Origin: Tuctoria greenei
Lineage: Eukaryota > Streptophyta > Magnoliopsida > Poales > Poaceae
DNA length: 64,000 nt
Assembly: GCA_036927565.1 (NCBI GenBank)
Contig: JAYESD010000001.1
Coordinates: forward strand, 33,951,146-34,015,145
Direction: 5' to 3'
The position numbers were made by a program, and so were the translations under genes. The notes beneath the pieces are model-generated. The model saw nothing but the letters and a program-made list of their open reading frames with translations. It was not told the DNA's origin and made no database searches. Positions within the stretch are counted from its first letter, which is position 1; each line of letters starts with the position of its first letter. Positions 1 through 9,800 of this stretch are shown in pieces.

Positions 1-251
1 TTCACTATCGAAGACTACGGACCTACACTCTACAAGTTCGAAGCAAACAAGTCTTCAACAAAACACAATATCCTCTTGGTACATGTTCACAATCAAATTG
101 TGTACATCTACCAGGGGGCCAAGTGAAGACAAAAGTGTTGAAGACAAAAAATGAAATTCGCAAAAATTTGGATTTCATTCATCTGGAGACAAGGGATTAC
201 AAAATTGGGGAAGAAAAAGAGAGAATACAAGTGGGAGCTATAGAGATGGTC

Positions 252-3200
252 CTAGACCCTATGGAAGAACTGGGCGACCTTCTGAGCAACCTCCGACACG
301 TTGGCTCGGGTGGCTTCACCTTCTCCTTCGACGGGACCTTCAAGTACCGGGTCCAGAGGGAATTGGGGATCCCGGCTGGTGTAGCACGTCAGCACATATT
401 CTGCGATGTTCTTCGCTAGGGACTGCCCCTCTACCTCCAACTGGTCCGCGATGATGTCACCCACCTTGGAGAGTTTGCTATCCGCCGAGCTCAACGCCTG
501 CAACGCCAGGTCCAGCTCCTACTCCGGATCATCCGGACGCACGGGACTTAAGCCCATCGGTGCTAGCGCGTCGTTGGCTTTGCTCAGGAACTCCCAAACC
601 TGTAGGGAGTCCGCAGCCCTCAAGCCCTTCAGTTCCTCTAAGGATCTTTTGGCCGCCGCCAGTTCAGAATTCTCGCGAGCGAGGCGCTCAACCTCTTTGG
701 CATTTTGCTGAATCTTTTCAGTAACCCGCTTCTCGAGTTTTCCGAGCTCCTCCTCCTGGAGGTAGATCTTGTTCCGACGGTCAACCATGTCCTTCTCCCT
801 GCCCCTCACTTTCTTCTCCCTGGCAGGGATGGCACACTCTTGCTGGTAGAGTTCCTGCCCTCGCACCCAGGCCTTCTTCTCCTCCTCAGCGCAACGCTCT
901 TCCAATTTCTTGGTGCGTTCCTCGAGGCCCTTGTCAGCCAGAGCCACCTTTTCGGCGAGCTCCTCCTCCCTCTTCAAGACGTCATCCCGCAACTCTAGGA
1001 GTTTTTGCTCTTCATCTTCGAGCCTCTTCTCCCTCTCCTCAAGTGCCCCCCGGCGCTTGATGAGAGTAGTGTTAATGGCTTCAAGCCTTTCTTGGCGTTC
1101 ATCAGCCGCACTATTAACTGCCTTGGTCTGCTCATAAATGGCCCGGGATTGAGCGTCGAGGGCGCGAGTCAAGCTCTCCCTGTCATCCAATAATTTGCCC
1201 CAGTATTCCAGGCAGACCTTCTCCTGCTTGATCCATTCTTTGTCATCCGCCAGCCTCGACTGCGCCAGCTTGGTCTCGAAATAGAGCCGGTTACGCCACC
1301 GCCTAAGGGTTTGGCGCTCCTCTTTAAGAGACTTGCTGTCGTGGTAAAATGCCAGCTGAACTTGATGCAGGCTGGAACAAGCGTTGTCAATAGACAATGT
1401 CAGGGGAATGGGTTCCGGACCTGCTGGGGTCTCCTCCGCTGGTTCCAGCGGGTTCTCGCTTACAAAAATTGGGTCCCACTCCACAAGAGTGGTCCCCTGA
1501 TCCTCCACGGCACTAGGGCCGTCCTCCGGGATAGCCTCAGTTGCCATTGAGGAGGGTCCCACAGAAGAAGTTCCGACCTCCGGAAGTGGTTCCAAAGGCC
1601 CTGCCGCCAGGTCCTCATTTGCCCCCTCAGGCAGGGGGCCAACGACTTCATCTGGGTACTCCGGCTCAGCAGCAGGCACCTCCGCCGACAACACTTCCGG
1701 AGCAGGGGCTACTTCCGGCTTCGGCCTGGGCCCCTCCTCCGCTGATGGCTCGGCTATTGGCATATCGACCACCATGGGTTCGAGTGCTGATGCCTCCGCA
1801 ATAACCGGCCCTGAGGCCGGAGCTTCAACCTCAACCGGCTCGGGTGCCGGAAGGTCTTCAACTACAACCGGCTCTAAGGTCGGAGCTTTGGAGGTAGCCG
1901 GCTTAACTGCTGGAGCTTCCTCCACATCCGGCTCACTTGTCGGGACTTCAATAACCTCCGGCTCAACCGCCGGGGCTTCGACAATTTCCGGCTCTGGGGC
2001 CGAAATTATTGCTTCCTCCGGCTCAACGGCCAAAGCTTCCATCATCTCGGCATCAAGACTCGGGGCTTCAACCTCCGGGGCAGGTGCCGCTGGCACATCT
2101 TTTCTCCTGTGGTCCGGCGCTACCACGGGAGTCTCAGGGGATGAGTCAAGGTCCATGACCACGAAAGCTGGCGCCGGAGCTGCCGCAGCTTCAGCCACCA
2201 CTTGGGGCGGCACCGGTACAAGAGCAGAGGGTGGAGCCTCACTCCTCTTCTTGGGAATGCTGCCGATGAGGGATGAAGAAACTTAAAAATAGTTACTACA
2301 ATAAAACAACTGTATGGGTAAAGATTAAAAATTACCTCGGAAGGCTTCCGCACCAGCTTGCGCGGAACCTCTTTCCCGGGCGTTCTGGGCTAACCATAGC
2401 CGCCGCCGGCGTAGAAGCTCCGGAAGGCCCCCTGGAACTCGTTGTAGCCACGGGCATTTCCTTAGTCGAGGCCCCCCTCGACCGGGAAGGACCTCGGGAC
2501 CTAGATGCCTCAGCTGGCCCTGGTGCTGGAGTCGCATGCCCAGAGCTAGCACCCCGGGAAGACGCCGCTGCGGGTACAGTCGCTGTAGTTGTAGAAGACC
2601 TCCCCCTCCGGGGAGAAGGAGCTGATGCAGAGGTTGCAGGCCTGACGAACCTTCCGTCGGCATGCTGCAGCTTCCTCTTCCGGCTCAAGGGTTCGTCCAC
2701 CGGCTCCTTGCCCTTGCCGACGACTTCGACCCTTGGCTTCGGGGCAGGGTCGGAGCCACCTTCGGAAGCCCCAGGGATCACCACCCTGGAGGTCGATCTT
2801 CTCTCGACGACACCAAGGTCGTCGAGCACCGGCATCGTCCGCCGGAGCTCCCTGCTGAACTCTACTTCCACATTCAGAGGGAGAAAAGCTGATGGTGGGG
2901 TCAAGTCATCACCCGCGACGTAGATGCCGTGCTGGAACTTCTTGAGATGAAACTCCAAGGTTGCCCCCGCCATGTTGGACTTCAGCCCGGTCTTGACCCA
3001 ATCGTCGTCCATCACACTGTTGAGGGCCCAAGCGAGTTTTTCTCTCCTCTTCAGCGGTGTCCACCTGTTGACCAGGAAATTGCAAAATACCGCCTGAGGA
3101 GTTAATCCTCCCTCCACGCACTGGCAGATCCTGGTTAGAGCAGGGTTGAAGGCATCCGACAGCACCGGGGCTTCACTCTAGACTGCAGTGTCGATGTTGG

Positions 3201-3726
3201 GGAGGCCTTCGGGCAGCTCCAGTTTCTCGTGCTCCTCCACCCGGATGACTATCCAGTCCTTCTTCCAATCATCCCACTTTCTAGAGGGAAACGACCGGAG
3301 GTACTTGAATGGGCACTTCTTGCGCTTCACGAAGTAGTAGAAGCCAAGGTACTCATTACTCCTACCGGTGGTATGGACGGTGAAGAAGGTCCGGAAGAGT
3401 TCAATGCAGGGGGGGATGCCCACCCACATTTCACAGAAGTGGACGAAGACAGACACAAGAAGAATGGAGTGGGGGCCAAGGTGGTACAGCTGCAGACCAT
3501 AGAAGTCTAGCATCATCAAGAAAAAGGAGGAAAAAGGTGGGATCAACCCCACCATGGCATACGAAGAGAAGTACACCATTTCGCCGGCGTGCTCCTTCTC
3601 GAATGGGAGCTCTCCCCCAGTGCGGACCAGGCAGTTGAAGAAGTCCGGGGACCATCCCATGAGGGCCCGGACCTTCTTCAGGTCACCTTCGGTCTTCAAA
3701 CGGCTCTCGCGGAGACCTAACTCCAT
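252..3726 (-). pseudogene. TatA antisense gene (aORF): Transposase_28-like domain plus coiled coil, two exons
   Basis: Start ATG at 3726 (MELGLRESR), conserved in all three Tat copies. Exon 1 (3726-2336) encodes the 'putative gypsy type transposon' domain (PF04195, Transposase_28): residues about 20-175 contain GLIPPFSSFFLMMLDFYGLQ, FVHFCEMWVGIPPCIELFRT and FYYFVKRK, followed by a CVEGG...FLVNRW segment. It ends in a basic RKRK stretch and a Pro/Ser-rich tail. Exon 2 (2259-252) starts with PKKR, then has Glu-Pro repeats of about 10-12 residues, the conserved LSIDNACSSLHQVQLAF stretch, and about 230 residues of charged coiled coil. It is broken by an in-frame TAG near 3170 and another stop at 519-521; the frame continues after both. 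Known family role: aORF proteins of Tat elements are of unknown function. Nuclear localisation is my inference from the basic clusters. Confidence 0.75.
2260..2335 (-). other. Predicted intron in TatA aORF
   Basis: On the minus strand exon 1 ends ...CCTTCCGAG and is followed by GTAATT; the 76-nt segment is AT-rich with a T-rich 3' half and ends in GGCAG. Without splicing, the exon 1 frame meets TAA two codons later. With splicing the split codon AG|C restores the frame of the downstream acidic/coiled-coil exon. TatB has the same junction in the same phase (25537-25614). Confidence 0.65.
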
Positions 3727-4242
3727 CGCAGCACAACAAGGCAAGAGAGGAAAAGCGAGCACAAGTTGGGAGTTTGAGCGCAAGATCAGATGAGAGGCGT
3801 AAAGAACCCCAGACGGTGTGCACTTTCCTTCTTAAGTAAGCCCTCGCAACGCTTGGATGGAAACCACAAGGAAGTCAAAGGTACTACTCAAAAATTCCAT
3901 CCAGCCGATGACAAGAGGGCCCGAGACCACCCGGACGATCAAGTCGAGGTTCTTACCCAGGCGAACGGTTGTCATCATGAGGCGGGAAGCCCGAAGGCGG
4001 CGACCTGACAAGGCGCGCGGAACCGATACGATTTTCGTATCGGGAATCGGCGACCTTCAATTGCGTGAGATCCCGCACGCCAAAGATCTCATTTGCCGCA
4101 CACGGGATATGCCACACGGCGAGGATTTAACTCCAAACCATCGCCAATGGCACATCCGAAGACCTTTGAAGACTCAGTTCAAAAGTCGAAGGATGGACCC
4201 ACCTCCAGCGGAATGACTTCACCCAAGAGGTCTTCCCCAGAG
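3727..4242. promoter_or_regulatory. Upstream region of TatA aORF, with conserved block and perfect hairpin
   Basis: No gene. On the minus strand the block TTACTTAAGAAGGAAA (3824-3840) lies about 100 nt upstream of the aORF ATG. The same block lies about 100 nt upstream of the ATG in TatB (27108-27125) and TatC (34555-34572). A perfect 9-bp inverted repeat with a 3-nt loop, CCGATACGA-TTT-TCGTATCGG, is at 4023-4043. The surrounding sequence up to the polypurine tract is conserved between copies. A promoter role is inference from position and conservation. Confidence 0.45.
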
Positions 4243-4260
4243 GTGGGCCCAGGGGGCCAC
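4243..4260 (+). other. TatA polypurine tract region
   Basis: GTGGGCCCAGGGGGCCAC lies directly against the 3' LTR. TatB (27531-27547) and TatC (34137-34154, complement) have closely similar sequences in the same place. The purine core AGGGGG is the likely plus-strand primer; the flanks are complementary to each other. Confidence 0.6.
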
Positions 4261-5116
4261 TGTCGGTACCCTGGGTACCATATACCCCCTGGGATTGCAA
4301 AGATCCCAAGGGAATATCATCTACTTGATTTGAAGACCTTCGGAGGCCCACATGTCAGACATAATCGGACCCACTTCCCCAACATGGTTAGTCCCAGGGT
4401 CACCATGTGTACTGTCAAACCGGAGCTACCGCCCACAAGGAGGAAGCTCCGGGCTATGTACCATAGCGGCACCCCCGGACCTAACCCCAGACCGAGGGAG
4501 GCTCCGGAACTGACACGTGTAGGTGGCACCGGACCTATCTGTTCTCCATAGTACGCTCCGAAGCTGCCATGTGTCCAACCGTTAGATCTTCAGCCTCCAA
4601 CCTCCGGAAGACTTCACAACGGCTCCAGATCTTCAAAGGGGAATCAAAGACTTCAAGACCCGATTAAGTGCCATTAATACTATATTAATGACACACGATC
4701 GGATGACCTTAATTACCAGTAACGGTGCTATCAAAGCCCGTAACTCAGTTATTAAGGGTAATTAAGCGCATCAAATGTGTACCAATATTAGTAACCGCTG
4801 GGGCCACATATCGGGCCAGGCTAACTTGTAACGGCCTGCCCTTGTACTATAAAAGGACAGGCCGACGATACATAGGGGGACTGGACACGCTCACTCTACA
4901 CTCTCAACTTACGTTGAGCTCATACATCCAATACAACACCAACACACCCCGTGGAGTAGGGTATTACGCTCAGGCGGCCTGAACCACGTAAATCTTCGTG
5001 TCTCCTGCATCATTTTACACTTCACCTTCTTGAATCTCCGCATGCCCACACCAAACATCAAACTCCGCAAACACCTTAGTAGTGTCGGGAGATCTGCCGG
5101 ATCAAAACCACCGACA
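4261..5116 (+). repeat. TatA 3' LTR (856 bp)
   Basis: Begins TGTCGGTACCCTGGG and ends CCACCGACA. It contains a TATA-like TACTATAAAAGG (about 4845-4856) and, downstream, the CGTGGAGTAGGGT(A)TTACGCTCAGGCGGCC block shared with the TatB and TatC LTRs. The U3 part has degenerate copies of the GAAGCTCCGG...CACGTGT unit that is tandem in TatB. It differs from the TatB LTR by many substitutions and indels, so it belongs to another subfamily. Confidence 0.85.
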
Positions 5117-5721
5117 GCTGCCTCCTCCAATCCACCCGGTACTGCTTCCTGGATCCCACACCACATGCAAATGATATCCAGTAGAAGCTGTGGGTTGACA
5201 ACATACAAGATGTCCTGCAACCAGCAGAGGCCAGACAGGGCTTGGGCAACCGTTTTCCATTTTTGTTTACATTGTTCATAGAGTTGCGGCCACATCAACA
5301 TCGGTGCTTTTCCGTTGATCGAGCTTGACTGCCAGAACAATGCTTGTTCACCATTTCTAACAGTCACAACCGTGCAAGCTGCAAATAGAGCTCTGTCCAT
5401 ATCATCTACTGGCACTAAGCTCCCACCCACGGCTTCGCTGGAGTGAACCATTCAAACCAAAGCCATATTGGCCTAAAGGCCCGACTGAATTTGTGCAGGT
5501 CTAGTATGCCTAACCCCCCCCCCCCCCCCCCCCCCCATGGCAATCGACCTGCATACTCTGCTCCAGTTCACTTTACATTTGCCTCCATGCAACTTCTGGT
5601 TTCTCGCCCAGAGAAAACGTCTTCGAGCTTTGTCATTCTCTTTCACAAAACCTTTTGGAACTTTCAAAGCTGTCATGGTACAAATTGGCAGCGCACTCAG
5701 AACAGTTTGGGTGAGTGTTTT
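5117..5721 (-). pseudogene. LINE fragment A: C-terminal part of an L1-type reverse transcriptase ORF2
   Basis: Read on the minus strand this continues fragment B (28378-30604) across the TatB insertion. Recognisable plant LINE stretches include LTQTVLSALPICTMTALKVP, KARRRFLWA and GKCKVNWSRVCRS, followed by the zf-RVT-type GG motif and then a degenerate C-terminal region. The GG motif has been replaced by a run of G (C on the plus strand, 5514-5536). Reading frames are broken. The 3' end of the LINE lies left of TatA, outside the window. Confidence 0.75.
5514..5536. repeat. Homopolymer of 23 C (G on the coding strand of the LINE)
   Basis: An uninterrupted run of 23 C sits where plant LINE ORF2 normally encodes the Gly-Gly-Leu-Gly motif after CRS. 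It looks like slippage expansion of G-rich glycine codons. Its exact length may be affected by sequencing error. Confidence 0.9.
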
Positions 5722-6550
5722 TGTCGATACCCTGCGTACCGGGTATCCCATGATACCGCAAGAAAAGCTAAGGAGTTCCACCATTTGAAGTTGAAGACCT
5801 CTCAATGCCACACGTGTTGCACAACACTGGACCCGCCTCCCTCGTTTGGGTAGCTCCGACACTGACACGTGTATCACAAGGCCGGACCTATGACCCGTCA
5901 TAGGGAAGCTCCGGTCTTGCCACGTGTCCAGTGAACCCGAACCTAACCCCCAGTAGAGGGAAGCTCCAGTGCTACCACGTGTATAGTAGCTTCGGACCTG
6001 CCTCCCCACGATGGGAAGCTTCGAAGCCACTACATGTCGAACCTCCAGAGCTAGGACTTCAACGGAAGACAGAGAGATCACCAACGGCTCGGACCTTCAA
6101 GGGACATTTAAAGCGACAGTTACAAGACCTAAAATATGTGTCATTAATGCTATATTAATGACACACAATAAGTAGATTGTTAATAAGGTAACGCCATCAT
6201 TAAGGCACGTTATCACTTTTAATTATGCTTAATACCTGTAGATCGTATATTAGGCTATTAATCATGACAAGGCCACATGTCGGGCCAGGCAAGTGTTGTA
6301 ACGGCCAATCCTTAGACTATAAAGGGGTTGCGTCGCATGATACAGAGGTGGGAAAAGCTCACAAGCGCTAGACACATTTTCATACATACAACACACAACC
6401 CGTGGAGTAGGGTGTTACGCTTAGGCGGCCCGAACCACATAAATATCTTGTGTCATCATCTTGTTCAAATCTCACGTGCCCCAACCAATCAAGAACCTCC
6501 GCGGGCTACAAATTAAGTAGTAGGGGAAGTGTCGATCACACACTTCGACA
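5722..6550 (+). repeat. TatB 5' LTR (829 bp)
   Basis: Starts TGTCGATACCCTGCG and ends CACTTCGACA. It includes the 55-bp tandem array (5852-6046), a TATA box CTATAAAGG (6318-6326) and the conserved CGTGGAGTAGGGTGTTACGC block (about 6402-6421), likely in R/U5. It is followed three bases later by the primer-binding site. Confidence 0.9.
5852..6046 (+). repeat. 55-bp tandem units with G-boxes in TatB 5' LTR
   Basis: Units start at 5852, 5907 and 5962, each exactly 55 bp, plus a partial unit from 6017. Each starts AGCTCCG(G/A) or a close variant, carries CACGTG(T) about 15 bases in (ACATGT in the partial unit), and ends in (A/T)GGGA. The same array is at 27677-27871 in the 3' LTR. The position upstream of the TATA box fits a U3 enhancer; CACGTG is the plant G-box core bound by bZIP/bHLH factors. 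Function is inferred. Confidence 0.85.
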
Positions 6551-6552
6551 TT

Positions 6553-6570
6553 TGGCGCGCCAGGTAGGAG
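6553..6570 (+). other. TatB primer-binding site
   Basis: TGGCGCGCCAGGTAGGAG follows the LTR end after two T. It begins with TGG, the complement of a tRNA CCA end, as a PBS should. I do not assign the tRNA. Confidence 0.75.
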
Positions 6571-6594
6571 GAGTGCTGCCACTGAGATTTCAAG

Positions 6595-8000
6595 ATGGTG
6601 AACTCCGCCGCAGGATCATCCAACGGCAATGCTGTGCAACCTGCTAGGGGTAATCCCTCCAATGTGCAATATCCAGCAGGTGCTATTGTCCCGGCGAGCG
6701 TCGCACCACCTCCAGTTGCTCAAGTTAATAATGCTGGAAAACAGGATGGAGTACTTGTGTCAGTTACCGCATCGACACATAACAACCCCGAGAACGCGTT
6801 AATCGCTACGCGTACTCTTCTGGAGCGCCCACGTGTGCCCGGAGCACTTCAAGGTGCTATGGAGCAGTGGCACGCTGATGTGCATCATCTAGTTGCAGCC
6901 GCAGCTGATGCCATCAGCAACCAAGGTCCTCCCCCTTCTGGACAATCACCTTCTTAGCATAGGACCTTGTCTGGGAGACTTAGTCCTCATGCGTCACAAC
7001 ACCGGAGGCGTGCTGTGTCTCAACAGGTGACTTCGCTACCCTCCGTGGCGCATCGCACCCATACCGTGTTGAGACTCTTGATGCACAATCTGTGGTCAGA
7101 GCTTGACCGCCGCTATAGACAGCAGGACGGTCGTGTCCACATCGAACGTGCTCGCGAAAGGCGGGAGGCTCGGGAAAACTCACCTCCTTCAGGAGTAGGG
7201 GGCGATTGTTTAGCCTTGGCCATGCACTTGCGCATGGTCCATTGGCCCCAAAAGTTCCGACCTCATCTGCCGGAGAAATTTGACGGGACTGTCAACCTCG
7301 CTGAATTCCTCTAGATATACTCCACTGCCATTCTAGCGACGGGTGGCAATGAGGCCGTGATGACCAACTACTTCCCGGTGGCTCTAACTTGGATCACCAG
7401 CTGCGGTCCTTCATCCAACAATTTTCTCAGGTACGCAATACCATTCCCTCCATCTACAAAGCATCTATCATCATGACATTCAGATAGAGTGTCAGAGATA
7501 AAAAGATGTTGGAGAAGCTGGCGACGAAGGAGGTCACCAGCATCACAGAGTTGTTCAGCCTAGCTGACAAGTGTGCCCGGGCCGCAGAGGGCCAGGAAAT
7601 GCACTTAAAGCCGAATCCAGAGGATAATAAAAAGCCATCCAAAGCTGAAGCCACTACGTTTGGCGGTGGCAAGAGGAAGAAAAAGCCCAACGACAAGAAA
7701 AAGTCATTGGCCGACACACCAACTGTTGTGGCGGCCGCAGCTTCGGGTGGCCGGGGGCCACGCCCCGAAAAGCGACCTCGACCTTCGTCCGAAGACGACA
7801 GTGGTTCAAAGGTGTGGTGTCCGATCCACAAGATGGAAAAACACAGCTTAGGAGACCGTCGAGAGGTCCAAAACCTTGTCGAGCACTACAATAAGCGCCG
7901 AGAAGAAGCTCCTTTTCGCCAACGGGAAGGAAAACAAAAAGTCGACGAAGCTCCGGCTAAAACAGAGCTCAGGTTTTCGATGATGATTCTGACGTCTCTA
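6595..8000 (+). pseudogene. TatB gag (broken)
   Basis: The ATG at 6595 is 24 nt after the PBS and opens MVNSAAGSS. A TAG at 6955-6957 and another at 7312-7314 (Gln codon in TatC) interrupt the frame. The retrotrans_gag region is recognisable at about 7230-7390 (KFRPHLPEKFDGTVN, YSTAILATGGNEA) but about 180 bp of the matching TatC gag is missing after 7390. The downstream part (7506-8000) has a Lys-rich linker and a Cys/His cluster WCPIHKMEKHSLGDR, the Tat-type C-x2-H...H knuckle whose last Cys is kept in TatC (LEDC) but lost here. Confidence 0.75.
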
Positions 8001-8719
8001 ACAATTAGCATTGGAAGACCCTCAACACCATCTATGGAGAGTCCTCGAACATCACATCTCGCCGCATCTTCAAGACAATGCGGCTGGAAATGGCTCCTGT
8101 AGCTCCTATTGCCAGAGCAGAACCACATCGGAAGTGGATGGATACTCCCATCACTTTTGATGCAACGGATTGCGCCAGGAACATGGTCGGAGCTGGCCAA
8201 CTGCCACTGATGGTGTCTCCAACCATCAACAACATTCAACTCTACCATGTCTTAGTAGATGGAGGCGCAGTGCTCAATCTATTGAGCTTTGAAGCGTTCA
8301 TGAAGATCCAACTCCAACTCTCGGACCTTCACCCCTCAAGACCTTTCTCTGAGGTAGGTCCGGGGGCCATTAGCCCTATCGGATCCATTATGCTCTCAGT
8401 AACCTTCGGGACTTGGGAGAAGTACGGGATCGAGAAACTGGTCTTCCACGTTGCTCACATCAGTCTGCCCTTCAACGCCATCCTGGGTTGGCCCGCCCTG
8501 TACAGGTTCATGGCCACGGCTCACTACGTCTACCTGATGTTGAAGATGCCAACATCTTCAGGCGTTCTCCGGATTCGCATAGATCGCACAACAGGAGTTA
8601 CCGCGTTGGAGGAACAACATGCACTTGCCACAGCGCAGGAAGGAACCTCTGGCAAAGAGCTAGCTGCTCAACCTCCGAGCACTCGTCATCGAGGCTCGAC
8701 CTCTGCACCACGTGTGTAA
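8001..8719 (+). pseudogene. TatB aspartic protease region
   Basis: The open stretch from 8078 encodes the retropepsin: active-site motif LVDGGAVLNLLS with Asp-Gly-Gly, usual in Tat elements in place of DSG/DTG. The flap/hinge region is followed by AILGWPALYRFMATAHY, the conserved block between protease and RT in this lineage. The frame is clean to a TAA at 8717-8719, after which pol continues in broken frames. Confidence 0.75.
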
Positions 8720-8759
8720 CCAAGTGGCGGCACCGACGTTCCCGTCAAGGTCATCTAAA

Positions 8760-9800
8760 TTGGGTCTGATGCTGCCAGACCACCTGTATATCGGGAGGTC
8801 TGGACAACAAATAGGAACTCCCGCTCATCACTTTCCTCCGGGCGAATGTTGACGTGTTTGCCTGGCAACCATCACAAATGCCTGGGATCCCTAGGGAGGT
8901 GATTGAGCACAATCTGAAGATTACCCCGACACACGACCAGTACACCAGAAGCCCCGAAAGCAATCAATTGAGCGGCAAAACTTCATCTGTCAAGAAATCA
9001 AGAAGCTGTTCGAAGCTGGTTTCATCCAGAAGGTTCATCACCCAAAATGGTTGGCAAACCCAGTTGTTGTACCCAAGGCCAAAGGGAATCTTTGGATATG
9101 TATCGAGTACACAACCTTGAATAAGGCATGCCCAAAAGATCCATTTCCACTACCTAGAATAGATTGGATAGTGGACTCCACCTCTGAGTGTGAGCTATTG
9201 TGTTTCCTAGATGCCTACTCTGGATATCATCAAATCCAAATGTCTAGGGAAGATGAAGAGCACACTGCCTTCATAAAAGTGGATGGATTATATTGTTATA
9301 CTGCTACCATTTGGTCTCAAAAATGTTGCTTCAACTTTTGTGCGAGCTATGCACAAAATCTTTGGAGAGCTAATCAAGGACTTGGTGGAGGTGTATGTCG
9401 ATGACATCGTCGTGAAGGTTAAGAACAAGGAGTCACTCCTTGACAACTTGCGAGCCGTCTTTGACAAGTTGCGCATCATGCGCACCAAGCTGAACTCGGA
9501 CAAGTGTGTCTTCGGGGTTAGTTCCGGGAAGCTCCTTGGTTTCTTGGTGACTCACCGAGGAATTGAGGCAAATCCGGCAAGGTCAAGGCTATATAAGATA
9601 TGCGGCCCCCCGCCCACATCATGGACGTCCAGAAGCTAACTGGATGTCTAGCTGCGCTCAACCGGTTCATCTCAAGACTGGCGAAGCGGGCACTTCCATT
9701 CTTCAAGCTATTGAGGAAGACCAGGCCTTTCCATTGGTCCGAAGAAGCAGAAAAGGTGTTCCAAGAGATCAAGAAGCTCCTCACTATATTACCAATCTTG
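8760..9800 (+). pseudogene. TatB reverse transcriptase (broken)
   Basis: The RT is spread over three frames. 9051-9300 gives NPVVVPKAKGNLWICIEYTT, NKACPKDPFPLPRID and FLDAYSGYHQI. After a frameshift near 9300 comes PFGLKNVASTFVRAM with the catalytic YVDD at 9394-9405, then GKLLGFLVTHRGIEANPA. A further frameshift near 9585 leads to the thumb/connection part (DVQKLTGCLAALNRF, FHWSEEAEKVFQ). The catalytic Asp pair is intact but the protein cannot be made in one piece. Confidence 0.85.

Larger units (their letters stand above)
1..5116 (+). mobile_element. TatA: right part of a Ty3/gypsy Tat-lineage LTR retrotransposon
   Basis: The window opens inside this element. It holds the end of the spacer (1-251), the antisense gene (252-3726, minus), a 5' flank of that gene (3727-4242), a polypurine tract and the 3' LTR (4261-5116). 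Gag and pol lie left of the window. The layout matches TatB (5722-28377), which has the same LTR ends (TGTCGGTACCCTG... to ...ACA), the same antisense gene and the same spacer sequence around 60-120. An antisense ORF between pol and the 3' LTR is a known trait of grass Tat elements such as Grande. The LTR ends at 5116 against LINE sequence, so TatA inserted into the LINE. The five bases after it are GCTGC; the matching TSD copy is outside the window. Confidence 0.85.

Noticed and set aside
519..2213. Possible envelope-like protein (564 codons)
   Set aside because: No signal peptide or membrane segment; it is exon 2 of the antisense gene with Pro/Glu repeats and coiled coil, on the strand opposite gag-pol.
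1774..2286. 170-codon plus-strand open stretch, Gly/Ala/Ser-rich
   Set aside because: It is the complement of the acidic Glu-Pro repeats of the TatA antisense gene; the minus strand has the homologous protein in three copies.
2273..2923. 216-codon plus-strand open stretch
   Set aside because: Shadow of exon 1 of the TatA antisense gene, and it spans the predicted intron; no known motif.
5443..6158. Plus-strand frames across 5443-6158
   Set aside because: They run through the C homopolymer and the LINE/LTR junction at 5721/5722, so they are chimeric by-products.
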